Source: Channallabes apus | Lineage: Eukaryota; Chordata; Actinopteri; Siluriformes; Clariidae | DNA: 64,000 nt | Direction of reading: 5' to 3' | Assembly (NCBI GenBank): GCA_030522415.1 | Contig: CM060113.1 | Coordinates: forward strand, 8,711,065 to 8,775,064 | In this document: positions 11,087 to 22,577 of the stretch, piece after piece | How the letters are laid out: each line of letters opens with the position of its first letter | Position numbering within the stretch: position 1 is the stretch's first letter | The notes under the pieces: model-generated | What the model saw: only the letters and a program-made list of their open reading frames with translations | Database searches by the model: none | Told to the model about the DNA's origin: nothing | Position numbers and translations under genes: made by a program

Positions 11087-11434
11087 GGCGGCACGGTGGT
11101 CTAGTGGTTAGCACTGTCGCCTTGCATCTCCAGGGTCTGGGTCTCTGTGTGCATGGAGTTTGCAAGTTCTCCCCGTTCTTGGTGGGTTTCCTCCGGGTAC
11201 TCCGGTTTCCTCCCACAGTCCAAAGATATGCAGGTTAGGCTAATTGGCGTTCCTAAATTGCCCGTAGTGTGTGATTGGGTGTGTGAGTGTGTGTATGTGT
11301 GTGTGCCCTGCGATGGATTGGCACCCTGTCCAGGGTGTACCCCGCCTAGTGCCCGAAGTCTCCTGGGATAGGCTCCAGGTCCCCAGCGACCCTGAACACA
11401 GGATTAAGCGGTATAGAGAATGAATGAATGAATG
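11087..11434 (+). mobile_element. Mermaid-type SINE, near full length
   Basis: It has the tRNA-like head (gcggcacggtggtctagtgg), a body with TG run, and the 3' block 'ggattaagcggtatagagaa' with (GAAT)n tail. About 20 bases around the B box are missing ('ggtctgggtctctgtg'), so the polymerase III promoter is damaged. Confidence 0.9.
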
Positions 11435-11477
11435 AGACACTCTTTCTTATTCTGATTCTTATCCTTTCTTATTTGAG

Positions 11478-11565
11478 TGTTAAGGGCCCAACATGGACAA
11501 CGTGGTGGTCATGGGATTTGAACCTGGGATCTTCCGAACCGGAAGTTAGGAAGCTTGGGTCAGTC
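11478..11565 (-). mobile_element. tRNA-SINE fragment (minus strand)
   Basis: Contains 'gttaagggcccaacatg' and 'gggatttgaacctgggatct', the centre and B-box complement of the tRNA-SINE family at 5428; both ends are lost. Confidence 0.7.
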
Positions 11566-14204
11566 AGGGACCTTCTGACCACTAACCCAGTAGCAAGCTG
11601 TCATAGATGTTTAGGCAATTTAGAAAATATTTATTAGCTATAAATCCATACTGCTGGCGAGGATATTTTTAGGACTAGGAGGAAAATCCTGGTGACAAAA
11701 CGATGCAGAGGGTTTTCTCTTTGTCCCCTTACTATGTATGTCAGCCTAAAAATAGGATTTTGACCGAGGCGTTCCTCGTAAAAACAAACACACAGACACT
11801 CGCCATATCTCAGCAACCGGACATGATATAGTAATAAACTTGGTATGAACCTGGAGCTTATTGAACCAGGATCTCGGAAAATACACATAATTCAAATCAC
11901 CCAAAATTTTATTTAATACCGGTTTTGTTGTTAAACATCAAAAAAATATTTCATATGCAATGCTGAAGTGACAATAATGTAAAAACATATACAGTACATT
12001 AAATTGGTTTATATTCATTAAACACATTACAGTGGAATAACATTACACTACCATATAGTGACATTCTCCAAAGTGTAAAAAAAAAAAATTATACAGTCCA
12101 ATGCCACTTTTATTCCATTACAGTAAAGGTTAAACAAACAAACAAACAAATAAATAAAACAGTACAAAAACAAACAGGATGTTTCAATCGCTTTATGTGT
12201 TCTTGTTCTTTTCAATATAATTGTATTTAACATGCACATTTCTCCGTTAGTCCTATTTAACTAGACGTTCTAAAGATGTACTGTATGGAAACGTATATTT
12301 CGTTTTTAAACGTGAACATTACCATGACTCAATTTGTCTAATTCGGTCCTGTATACAGCCGAAGTGTTCTAACTGCATTCTGACGTGCACACGCAGTAAC
12401 TTATAACGGCAATATCTGGCCACAGAAGCGCTATCGGCATCGCTGATATCATCGACAGTGCTAATTCTTCTTCACTCTCAGTAGGAAACTGCTCTTTAGA
12501 TCTGATTAACAAAGCAAGCAATGAGTTGAGGTTTTTTTTTCCCCCCTTCTTTTTTTGGCCTTTTCCTGCTGTCTTGTTTTCCACGCCTCTGACTTGCCCT
12601 TTCTGTGTGTGTCGAGCTGCCGCGTCACAGAGCGTGCGGTTTTCCTCTCCTCGCGGCACACAGGAAATGTTGCAGTGAAAAACAAACTCAGTCACCTTTT
12701 CCATGCTCTTCAAAAGCCACAGTGGCTAAATATAGGGGTTTGAAACGACCGAAATAAACTGCTTAAACAATGGTGTTTGGTTATTTTTTGATTCGAACCG
12801 CAGAGCGCTGTGCTAATCATGTTTGTGGGCCACGCTAAGGCATTCTTAAAACACGACAACTTCCGTCAGAGCGAGTGAGCTACATTCACAGCTTCCTGGC
12901 GAACACACAGACCCTGATAAGTAATTTATTACAGTAGCTAGCATAACTGCTTTCAGGTGTTAGCATTTATTGGAACTCTTTAACTCAATTATAGCACCCT
13001 GTATTGACAAATAGGTTGTCTATAAGTCGATTAGCTAAAGAAAGTTGTTCAAATAATCACTTCGGATTCCGGTTACAGCCGAGTGACGTGTGTTAGCGAG
13101 ACCGCTGAGGCTATAAAGGTTTTATACCGCTATAATAATACGTAGTAGTAGGCTTGTTATGTAGCTAAGTAAGGCTATCGCTAACAAGATGACACCTTCT
13201 CCGCTGGAAATCTGTGACACCACGCAGCAGTTTAGGTCCATTATGTCAATCTGACTGACCATGGCTATTTATGTAGCGCCGGAGAACAGGAAAGCCACTC
13301 ACACTCACGCTCACACTCTTATTCACTCTTTCTCTCTTATTCTCATCAACTTGCTCTTCCTGTCGTCTGAAAACGGAAAAGGTCGCCAGGTCGGCTGACC
13401 CTAAGACAATGAATTAGCCTGCATTGTCCGCGCGTAAAGATGGTAAAAAAAAAAAAAAAAAAACCCATGTCATAACACAGGCTTCACAAGTGGACACCAG
13501 GGACGAATCAGACCAGGCTTAGTAAGTTGCCATGGCGACACGGAGAGAAAGTGATGTAGAGATATAAGCGGTATACGCTAAGCTGTAAGTTTCCACACGT
13601 TGATCATCTGAACCCCTCTCCGTGTTGTTCGCCAGGCGCTAACCACGCGAGCCGGGTTTCGTAAGAATGCAGCGGCGAGCTCCTCTGCTGCGACGCTATT
13701 TACTCAAGAGAATCACCTCATAAACACACCCTGACAGTATATCCATCATGTCAAGAAATTATGTGTTGCTTGAAAAATCGCCTTCGTTAAAGCAGCCTCT
13801 AAACACCCATTGCAATCACGCGCCTATTGCTCAGTGCTATCAAAACGTGTTAAAGCTCTCACACATCATAAGAGTCCGCAAACTATTTGAACCGCTCCAC
13901 TTTAACAGGACGTTTCTGTTTTTAAGACTGTTTTCCTTTCTTTTAGGAATGTAGATTTGTGTTAAAGGTCCTAATAAACAGATTTGCTAATTAAAAACAA
14001 TGTGCGGTTTATTAAGCTGTGATTTACACACAGCTGGAAGTTTATTGCTTTATTAGGTGGAGATAATAACCTGGCAGTTGTGTATGTGTGTGTGTGTGTG
14101 TGTGTGTGTCCATAAATAAATATGTATACACTGACAGTTTTTTTTAATTAGCTATACTTAATAAAGAAACTAATAAAATCACAACCCGGTATATTATTTA
14201 TTCT
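11566..14204. other. Intergenic DNA, no gene recognised
   Basis: The part 12360-13700 is less repetitive than its surroundings and free of recognisable transposable elements. It could hold regulatory DNA, but no reading frame over 115 residues and no known motif series was found. (TG)n follows at 14082-14110. Confidence 0.5.
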
Positions 14205-14600
14205 ATACACTCCCCGGCCACTTTAATAGGAACAGCCATGCCCTGGCGCTTTGATGTGATTAAACGATCAGTCGATCATGCGGAAACAGATACAGATCAA
14301 GAGCTTGAGTAATGGTCACGTCAAACAAAATGTGACTTGGATGCCAGACGGGCTCTGATCAGATCTCCTGGGAATTTAACACAACAACAGAGTGTAGAGT
14401 TTGCACAGAATGGTGCGAAAACAAAATGAATTCAGTGAGTGGCTGTTTTTTGATAGGAAATGTCTAGCTGATTAAAGCGAATCACAAGGCTGGTTCGACC
14501 TGACCGGAAGGCTTGCTAACTCAGGTGACCACTCTGTAAAACCGTGGTAAGCAGAAACACATCTCATCAAATCGTGAGGCAGGTGGGCTATAACCATACA
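14205..14600 (+). mobile_element. Fish DNA-transposon remnant with 'CCGGCCACTTTAATAGG' end
   Basis: The left boundary 'ccccggccactttaatagga' and the body ('gtttgcacagaatggtgcga', 'gagtggctgttttttgatag', 'tggttcgacctgaccggaag') match a repeat I recall from many fish genomes, whose ends read CACTCACCGGCCACTTTATT. The family assignment is uncertain and no coding capacity remains. Confidence 0.6.
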
Positions 14601-14926
14601 TTGGTTTCGCTTCCTGCCAGCCAAGAAGTAAGTGCACAGTGGGCATTGAACCTGGAGAGTTAAAAATAGGAAGAAAATAACCTGGTTATCTCGGAATCTT
14701 CAACCAGTCAATTTAAAGTGTAAGGAACATTATTACAAGAAGAAGAAGAAGAAGGAAAATCTTATACATGGACATTGTAGCCCGTAAAACATAGAGCATT
14801 TGAACCATTTTAGGGCTCAGGATTGTGCAGTATAGAGTGACATATCCATTTCTTCAGCACATCCTAGGCAATATGATGAACTGAATTTTAGTTCACTTTA
14901 ACCAACTATACAAACATTACAGATTA

Positions 14927-14929
<3 letters not shown>
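14601..14929. other. Intergenic DNA, nothing recognised
   Basis: Short single-copy-looking stretch with a (GAA)n patch at 14739-14755. Confidence 0.4.

Positions 14930-14990
<61 letters not shown>
14930..14990. repeat. Poly(A) run followed by (TA)n
   Basis: About 29 A residues continue directly into about 15 TA units, abutting the SINE that follows. Confidence 0.92.
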
Positions 14991-14991
<1 letters not shown>

Positions 14992-15376
14992 CACTGTCGC
15001 CTTGCACGCGGTGGTGTAGTGGTTAGCACTGTCGCCTTGCACCTCCAGGGTCTGGGTTCGATTCCCCGGCCAGGCTCGATTCCCGTCTCTGTGTGCATGG
15101 AGTTTGCATGTTCTCCCCGTGCTTGGTGGGTTTCCTCCGGGTACTCCGGTTTCCTCCCACAGTCCAAAGATATGCAGGTTAGGCTAATTGGCGTTCCTAA
15201 ATTGCCCGTAGTGTGTGATTGGGTGTGTATGTGTGTGTATGTGTGTGTGATGGATTGGCACCCTGTCCAGGGTGTACCCCGCCTAGTGCCCGAAGTCTCC
15301 TGGGATAGGCTCCAGGTCCCCCGCGACCCTGAACACAGGATTAAGCGGTATAGAAGATGAATGAATGAATGAATGA

Positions 15377-15380
<4 letters not shown>
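14991..15380 (+). mobile_element. Mermaid-type SINE, full length with duplicated head piece
   Basis: A 17-base piece of the head ('gcactgtcgccttgcac') at 14991-15007 precedes a complete copy starting at about 15008. The complete copy has a B box GGTTCGATTCC, and a second 'ggctcgattcccg' follows closely. It also has the TG run, 3' block and (GAAT)n tail. It is one of the best preserved copies, closest to those at 51663-52046 and 58379-58742. Confidence 0.92.

Positions 15381-15412
<32 letters not shown>
15381..15412. repeat. (TA)n microsatellite
   Basis: About 15 TA units directly after the SINE tail. Confidence 0.9.
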
Positions 15413-15414
<2 letters not shown>

Positions 15415-15816
15415 TATATAGGCAAAAAATAGCACAGATACAGTTGTTCTACCTGAAAACCCAAATACACAGTTTGAAGTCTGAAGCCTCCGTGTTAACA
15501 CACACTAGCAAGGCTTCCATATTCTTATTCTTATTCTATATACAGTATGTTCATTGACCTACTGTATGTAGATCTACAGTACGCCGCTTGAGTTTTATGC
15601 GTTAAGACAGTGATCAGTTTAGTCCTCCAAATCCTAATTGGAGATTTAAAATATTGTTTTGAATGGATATGTTCTTTAATATACTGTAACATGCTTTTAG
15701 GGAGGGAAAAAGTATGCCGCCTGAAACATGCTCCAGCTCTTTTGTGGCTCCTTTTCAACTCTGCATGTGGAGCTGGAGTTCCCCTGGCCTCAGTCCAGTC
15801 TCCCTCCTCCTCCTCC

Positions 15817-15861
<45 letters not shown>

Positions 15862-16127
15862 GTGAAGATTCCAATGCATCCTACTGGGCAAGGAAAAACA
15901 GGCTCCCGAACCTTTCTTTCTTCTCTTTTCTTCTCCTTTCTTTTCTTTTCCACTCAGGGCTTCATAGCTTCTTTTTGTGTGATGGTTGCTGACCTTTCGC
16001 ACTGACCCTCAGCGAAAATGAAATGACTCACTTCCTCTTAGAGAGCTGTTCGGCTTCTATTCAGCAGACTTAAGTGAGCGCGTTCCTACAGCAAGCTCTA
16101 ATGTGAAAAAAATCAACCTGGTGCTGT

Positions 16128-16129
<2 letters not shown>
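15413..16129. other. Intergenic DNA with CT repeat
   Basis: Contains a (CTC)n/(CT)n array at 15804-15860 and four TACAGTA/TACTGTA words at 15540-15580 plus one at about 15685. The apparent open frames through the CT array are low-complexity artefacts. Confidence 0.6.
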
Positions 16130-16161
<32 letters not shown>

Positions 16162-16243
16162 CTTTAATTTTTGTGAAGCTGCTTTGAGACAATGACCATT
16201 GTTAAAAGCGCTATATAAATAAAATTGAATTGAATTGAACTGT
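16130..16243 (+). mobile_element. Poly(T) run plus L2/CR1-type LINE 3' tail
   Basis: A run of about 31 T (16130-16161) is followed by 'ttgtgaagctgctttgagac' and 'agcgctatataaat', ending in (GAATT)n. The 'aaagcgctatataaataaa' type of end is the 3' terminus of fish L2/CR1-like LINEs and the SINEs that copy it. No coding part remains. Confidence 0.75.
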
Positions 16244-16769
16244 GTTCACTAAAACTCTTCAAGCCACTTTGTATTGCATGCTGACAGCAAAAAGTTGCAA
16301 ATTTGCAGGTAGTCAGCAAAAATAAATGGAATATCAGCACGTCATATTATTCAGTGAACAGAACAACTCGAATACAACCTTATTTTAACATCTTCATCTT
16401 GGCATCGGTTCTCTGCTGTCATAAATCTTTCCCCTAACACGACTGTGTAATCAAATAAGGAAATATATTAGCAGTCCGGCACCGCGAGTGCGATTCCTAA
16501 GGTGGGCTGAGGAGGATGTTGTTGGCAGAGGTTAAATTGAAGGGGTGGCTGAAAGACATTGAGCTTCCAGAGATCTTTGGGCAAAGATGAGCTCTGGTAC
16601 TGTAACTTGATGGATATTTAAATAGATAACAAGAAAATTGTGTATCCGTGGATCAAAAAGCTTTTTTCACGTCAAAGGTCACCGAGATGAAGTAAGCGTG
16701 AAGAGAAGACAAGAAAAAAAGTAGGGAACAAATATGAGATCTTTCATATCCTTGTCCGGTGGAGTGCAT
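16244..16769. other. Intergenic DNA, nothing recognised
   Basis: No gene-like frame or repeat recognised. Confidence 0.4.
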
Positions 16770-17020
16770 CTTTTGTCACAACTGCCAGTCCACTTATGCC
16801 GTAACCTTTTCATGGTCACAAGGGGCTTGGATCCTATTCCAGGGAACTCAATCAGCTGACAATGCATGTCTTTGGACTGTATGGACTTTGTAAGTATGGG
16901 AAGAACATGCAACCTCATGCACACAGACCAGTGACGAGATTCAAACCTGATATTCACAGCAGCCAGGTTAAAGGTCTCGATAATGCCGGTGCCGGTGGTA
17001 ATCACTAAGCCATCAGCCCC
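16770..17020 (-). mobile_element. Old Mermaid-type SINE (minus strand), strongly diverged
   Basis: In reverse it keeps the order of family landmarks: 'cctattccagggaactcaat', 'tgtctttggactgtatgga', 'gaagaacatgcaacctcatg', 'cacagacc', 'gagattcaaacc' and 'taatcactaagccatcag'. Divergence is high and the tail is gone. Confidence 0.6.
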
Positions 17021-17220
17021 CTCTATTTTGTGATAATTGTAGTGACAATATTAATTCTTATAATGATGATGATTGGGTTCAAGTGACCAAATTTCAAACG
17101 ATCGATCGGTGATGGCCCTGTAAATCTTTAACCATTTGATGGTGAAAACACATAGAAAATACAAGCAGCGATTATGTATACAAAGGTCAGCCATAACTTT
17201 AAAACCATTTATATTCAAAA

Positions 17221-17655
17221 CAACTAGGTTTTAGGTTTCCTTTGTGCTCCGAGGCGGCTCTGGCTGCACAGGAGTGTGTGGCGCCACAGGACCACTGGGG
17301 GTGAGCTGTGGTGTATGCCAGTGGGATGTTGGTCTGACGGCTCCTATCGCTATATAAACTATATTAGATTGGGATCTGGGGAATGTGGAGAGCAGATCAA
17401 CAACCTGGAACTGTTTGCCTGATAAGCCAAACCGTGCAAGGCAAGCAGTGGTGCGCTTGGTGTTCTGACTCAGGCAGCTAAGGCTCTTGGTTGTTGATCT
17501 GAGGATCCGGGTGTGAGCCTTGCCCTCGGTGCTTTGCCACACCACGTACTGCCCAGCCAATGGATGCAATGGATAAAATGGGAGGTTTGCATCAGGAAGG
17601 ACATCCAGCGTATAACCCGTGCCAAATTGTGTGCCCGCTGTGGCGACCCTTTAAA
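17221..17655 (+). mobile_element. tRNA-SINE-like repeat with 'tgtggcgaccc' end
   Basis: The right part reads 'aggaaggacatccagcgtat' ... 'gccaaattgtgtgcccgctg' 'tggcgaccc'. This is a common fish SINE-related motif (usual form: ggaagggcatccggcg ... ctgtggcgacccc). The piece 'tcttggttgttgatctgagg' to the left may be its degenerate head. Its left limit is uncertain. The element at 62603-62820 ends in the same motif. Confidence 0.6.
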
Positions 17656-19403
17656 CTACTCAGTGTTGACTTTATTCTGCAATTTTTGCTACCTTTGGTT
17701 TTTCTGTCCCTGAGGGCATAGATGGACCTTGGCTGCCCATGATCCTGGAACCTGTACTGGTATATAATTGATATTTAGCTCAATCAGCTATTCAGTATAC
17801 CTGGTATTTGAGTTAATGTTATGGCTGGTTCGTGTATTGTAGCGTCACTCTTATCTTAATCCCTAGTGTAGATAGATATCCATCTGACTTGAGGTTCGTG
17901 AAGCACATAAAAATGTGAAACCTTTTTTTTTTTCTTTTTTTTTAAATTACGGGCTGTTTGAGTGAAAATGCACAATTGTTCGCAGCCAGACAGACGGACA
18001 AGGACATTAGCTCCAGGGCCAGGAAGAATGAAAACATTTGGCTGCCTTCCTCAATCTAGACCAGTTAGACAACTACTGCTTCACATGTATCTGCCTCTCA
18101 TCTCAGCCTCTGAACATGGTGAGACATGTCTAGTTATTGTTTATTACCGTATTAAGCATTCAAATCAAGGCGTCTTTATAGGAGGTTTAAAAGTCATGTA
18201 GGAGTTCTATAAAGTTTATAAACCACACGGATCACTGCACGAAAGCGAGTACTGTACTTCATGGTTATTTATCTCTAACAATGTTATCTGAGATTGAGTA
18301 GTTTTGCTTTTATAGTGCCGTCAAGAGCATTTCTTGCTAATCACAAGCTTTTACAACAATAAGGCACCTTTACATGAACCTACGGACAAGACAGGAAGTG
18401 CCGTAAACTTCTCAGATAGTAGATAAGTGCCTTAAATCGGTTTTGTTTGTTTAACCAACTGCTCACGGTGGGTGTTTCTTTTTTTTTTTATTTAATCTTT
18501 CTGTTATTTTAGGGTCTTGGTGGCAGCGCGGCATCTGTGAAGCAGAGTGAGAAAGAAGCTGCTTCCGTTTTCCACGCGTCAGTAATGTGGACTCTCCATT
18601 TCTGGGTCTGTGATATCACGGAGCACAGGAAGTGACATCACTTTCCTGTTCGCAGCGCTTGATAATTGCACCCAGACAACAGATGACAGCTGAGCTGCGC
18701 TGTGCTGGAAAATGGATATGACTGTGGTTAGAGGTTAGCCTCATAACAGGGCTGCTTTATTGGTCTCGACTCCTCTGGTTCTTACAGTGCACTCACACAC
18801 ACACACACACACACACATATTTGAGTGTGTTAAAAAAAACGCAGAACAAGCTGTACTGTTTTAAATGTTGTTTTGGATGGAATAGTGTCGACAATAGAGT
18901 CCAATAAGCCTTTTTATTATGTTGTTTAGCAAAACGTAGCACCAGCTTTTAGTTATTTGATGCCTAGTTAAGAATGTAAAACCGGGTCGTATTTTAAACT
19001 GTGTAATAAACTATTCTACAATATTTTATTATGGTATACAGTACATATTGTGCATTTCATACAAATGGGAATAAAGTGTTTATGCTCATATTTGAGCGAG
19101 TTAGAGCTGCTGATGAGTCAGTATGGCTTTACCCTTACAGTACCTCGAACTCCACGTTAGGCCCAAATGTTACATCGGCTTTTAGAGTACTTTTAAATGA
19201 ATTCTGACTAATTTAATGTCGCAAACTGTTAACTTTAACCCATAACTGATTTTAGCGAAAGCAGACTTTTGGACTCCAACACAATGATTCATCATGAACG
19301 CCTTTAATAGTGAAAAATTGTGCATAAAATTATTACAGTGATGGGTTTTATTGTAGTCATTATTCAGTGCTATTTTGATAAAATAATAATAATAATAATA
19401 ATA
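17656..19403. other. Intergenic DNA, possible regulatory stretch at 18520-18740
   Basis: No gene. The part 18520-18740 is free of repeats and has two opposed ETS-type sites (see the separate entry) close to a TGACATCA element and an E-box CAGCTG. A (CA)n array lies at 18793-18818. Confidence 0.45.
18625..18649. promoter_or_regulatory. Opposed pair of ETS-type sites
   Basis: ACAGGAAGTGA is followed, after CAT, by CACTTTCCTGT. The two arms are near inverted repeats containing GGAAG/GGAAA ETS cores, with TGACATCA overlapping the middle. This is a motif match only; function and target gene are unknown. Confidence 0.35.
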
Positions 19404-19500
19404 CCCTGCCTTGTGCCCTAAGTTTCCTGGGATAGGCTCCAGGTCCCCGCGACCCTGTATATAAGGATAAAGCGGTACAGAAAATGAATGAATGAATGAA

Positions 19501-19505
<5 letters not shown>
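19404..19505 (+). mobile_element. Mermaid-type SINE, 3' end only
   Basis: Only the last 100 bases remain: 'ataccctgccttgtgcccta', 'gggataggctccaggtcc', 'aagcggtacagaaa' and the (GAAT)n tail. It is flanked on both sides by (AAT)n arrays. Confidence 0.88.

Positions 19506-19551
<46 letters not shown>
19503..19551. repeat. (AAT)n microsatellite
   Basis: About 16 AAT units, preceded by a smaller array of the same unit at 19382-19403 on the other side of the SINE piece. Confidence 0.93.
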
Positions 19552-19552
<1 letters not shown>

Positions 19553-19905
19553 AAAAAAAAGGAAAAGCTGAAAGTTCTGGAATGACAACCTTCTGCAAAA
19601 GTACACGCCCTATGGTTATAGTTAAAGGGTGTGTACTTTTACGGAAAGTTTTCGAGTCCTGTGACCAGCAGTACAGCCTGTGCGGGAACGGAATGCCATC
19701 TGCCAATCACATACAGTAAACAGTTATGGAGTGTTCCTTTCTTTCTGATGAGCTACAGCTAGAACATGGATCAGTGGCATCTTTTCAGACTTCCAGTATT
19801 GTGCTGCAACACTTTATTTCTGCAGCAAGAACTTGTATGAGATGAACGGTAATTCATTTATTTGTAAATAAAATATTTGGGAAATAATGTAAATGCAGAT
19901 AATCC
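19552..19905. other. Intergenic DNA, nothing recognised
   Basis: Single-copy-looking, no long frame. Confidence 0.4.
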
Positions 19906-20095
19906 AGTTCACTCACTCACTCACTCACTCACTCATCATCCTCATTACCGCTTAATCGCAGGGGGCCTGAAACCTATCCCAGGAGACTTAGGGCACGAGA
20001 TGGGGAACACTCTGGACAGGGTGCCAATCCATCGCAGGGCACACACACATTCACACACTATGGGCAACTTAAGAACTAATCCAATTCAGCCACCC
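19906..20095 (-). mobile_element. Mermaid-type SINE, 3' half (minus strand)
   Basis: It starts with (CACT)n, the complement of the tail (19909-19934), then 'taccgcttaatcgcaggggg', 'cctatcccaggagact', 'cagggtgccaatccatcgca', and the TG run. It breaks off before the tRNA-like head. Confidence 0.88.
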
Positions 20096-21912
20096 AATAA
20101 ATTACCAATATTACCAATTTCAAACACTTTTATCATTTTTTTTTGTATGTAAAAACATTTTAAACATTTAGAAAATACAAGTAAATGAAATAAAATATTA
20201 AATAAATAGAAATGAAACCTCACTTAACCTTAATTTATGATTCTTCATGGCACTGGGACATGCGTACAATTTAGCCAGGCTCGTATGCCAAAGAGACTCG
20301 TATTTACATCACACTTTTTTGATGACTCTGCCATGGTGTCTTGTGTCTAGAGTCATCAGTAAGCAAAAATCAAAGCACACTTCATTCCAAAATGCAGTAA
20401 CATGTACTCTTGCCTAATGCCAATTTTGCTTAAAAGTCTTAAAATAGGGATTTTTTTTTAGTTACTCATGTTTCCAAAAGACCGGTTAAGTTGGGGGTTA
20501 TGTTTGCGCTTGCTAGCTGCTATGCCATATTGAGGCCCTATGCAATGAGGTCATACTTCCTGTACAGTATATTTATAAATCCAGTATTTTAAGTTTTTTT
20601 TTTTTTGTTTAGTTTTTTTGCAGAGTGGGATGTCTGGAAATTTGTCCAAATATCCACTTCATGCACAATTAACTTTTTTTTTTTTTTTTTTTTAAGGGGG
20701 AATGATGCTATACATTATAATACTGTATGTAAATACACAAAAAAGTGTGTACCTTGTCACAGGATCTTTTGAACCTATAGAATGTTTCTTTAAATAAAAA
20801 TGCTTTACTGATTTGTCATTTTAATTATTTAAAAAACCTTTCTATGCGAAGAGCTCAGTAATAAATTGAAGGTTATATAGACAATTAATTACTATTTTAA
20901 TATAAGTATTATTTAGAATTAGCATCAAATCTGTATGTTATACAATATATGAATCCAGATATGCTGATAAATAACTTTAGCATGAAGATTAATAGTTGTT
21001 TTTATCCAAAATATGTTGTATGTTTTCTGCTTTTGTGTATCTCATTTTGTTTATGTCATTATGTACTAATATGGTATTTAATAGTGTCATGTAATATTTT
21101 CCAACGGTACGCAGTATATAATTTTGCATATAAGCAGCTGTGGTTAAAGGCGAATTTTAGCCTTGTATCTGAATTGCAAATCGATCATCATGGGGATGGA
21201 ACAAAAGTGAACTGTGTACTGTACTTTCCAACCACAGTCCTCCACTTCACCGGATGGTTTTGCATAGTAAAATAGCCCGAGTGCTGGAGAGTGTTAGAGA
21301 GCTTTCCCCTACCTGCAAAACCACAGTCACCTTTCAGTGTGTGTATGCATTTCCGGCGCTGGTGTGAAAACAAACCAGGATGAGAAACCTTCAGTGTCCA
21401 ACATGATTATTAAAAGAGAATATTGTGGACAAATGAAAAAGATTGAGAGCCCTTAAACTTGGAATCAAGATGTTAAATCAAGTGGATAGGTATCTGTGCA
21501 CAATCTCTGGTGGAACCGGCGAGGATCGTGCACAATAAATCATGTTTTCATCTAAATAAAGAAACCAAAGACAATAGGCTCGGTACCTTGGAGACTGAGA
21601 GACCGGGAGGGCTCCTTTGCCATGGCAACTGTGTGCCGGGATGAGCACTGTGCACAGCGCTGAAATGGACTTGGGCGTCAGTTGCAGTGGGAGAATGTAA
21701 AGAATGTGGCAAGGATGAAATTACAGAAACAAGTCCACAAACAGACAGGATTTACATTTTGTTCTGATTGTTGGAGTAACAGTACACCCAGCCTTCTTTA
21801 GTTATAATGCTCTGATCTTATCTTTGATAATTACACAAATCCAGTCACATTGATTGATTTTTTTTTTTAAATAAACAGAAGTAACATGCAATAACTATAG
21901 TAATTATCTAAC
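20096..21912. other. AT-rich intergenic DNA, no gene recognised
   Basis: Contains a run of about 20 T at 20673-20693. One open frame of 108 codons at 20949-21275 is AT-rich and hydrophobic and shows no family resemblance; I treat it as chance. Confidence 0.5.
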
Positions 21913-22190
21913 CTGGCAGCATGATGGCTTAGTGGTTAATGCTGTCGCCTTGCACCTTCAGGGTCTGGGTTCGGTTCCCATCTGTGTGTTCTTCCCATGC
22001 TTGGTGGGTTTCCTCCAGGTTTACTTCCAAAGACATACAGATTAAGTAAATTGGCGTTACCTGTAGTGTGTGTGAATTGTGTGAGTGTGAGTATGTATGT
22101 GCGCCCTGAGATGGATTGGCACCCCAAGTCTCCTGGGATAATCTCCAGACCCCCGCCACCCTGTACACCGGACAAAACGGTATAGATGGG
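21913..22190 (+). mobile_element. Mermaid-type SINE, diverged, full span
   Basis: It has the head ('ggcagcatgatggcttagtg', B box GGTTCGGTTCC), body with short deletions, and the end 'gacaaaacggtatagatgg'. It lacks the tetranucleotide tail. Confidence 0.85.
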
Positions 22191-22459
22191 TGATTACTGT
22201 ATATAACCTAGAAACATATCACACGAATTTGCCAACAATAATTGACTGGCTTGTTACTCATTTACAGTTGACAAAAAGCTTTTTTTTCTGTCCTTACTTG
22301 CATCAAAGCAGCTACGTATAAGCAATTGTTTCCTCACCAGTTTTATTTTTTAATCAGTTTTATTTTTTGTGTTTGTTTGTAACAATACCTAATAAAAAAA
22401 TGTATTTATTATGAACTGTGGATTAAGTACATTGTTCTCCATAAAATATGTCCCTATAG

Positions 22460-22518
22460 GGCCTCTGAGTGGCGCAGTGGTAAAGCGCTCCCCCTATCAT
22501 AATAATAATAATAATAAA
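22460..22518 (+). mobile_element. Fragment of another tRNA-SINE head plus (AAT)n
   Basis: The piece 'gcctctgagtggcgcagtgg' + 'taaagcgct' looks like the A-box part of a distinct tRNA-derived SINE seen in ostariophysan fishes (from memory). It runs into six AAT units at 22499-22517. Confidence 0.5.
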
Positions 22519-22577
22519 TATGTCCCTTTGAATGGGCTGTTCTATAGAGAACGACATGCCTGGATACATATATTGTA

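Noticed and set aside
15019..15360. Repeated protein-like frame seen at many places (opening [14 protein letters not shown], then [20 protein letters not shown])
   Set aside because: It recurs wherever the Mermaid-type SINE occurs, in the same frame and with the same stops; it is the SINE read as protein, not a gene family.
17231..17569. 112-codon minus-strand frame
   Set aside because: It overlaps a tRNA-SINE-like repeat ending in the 'tgtggcgaccc' motif; no domain recognised.
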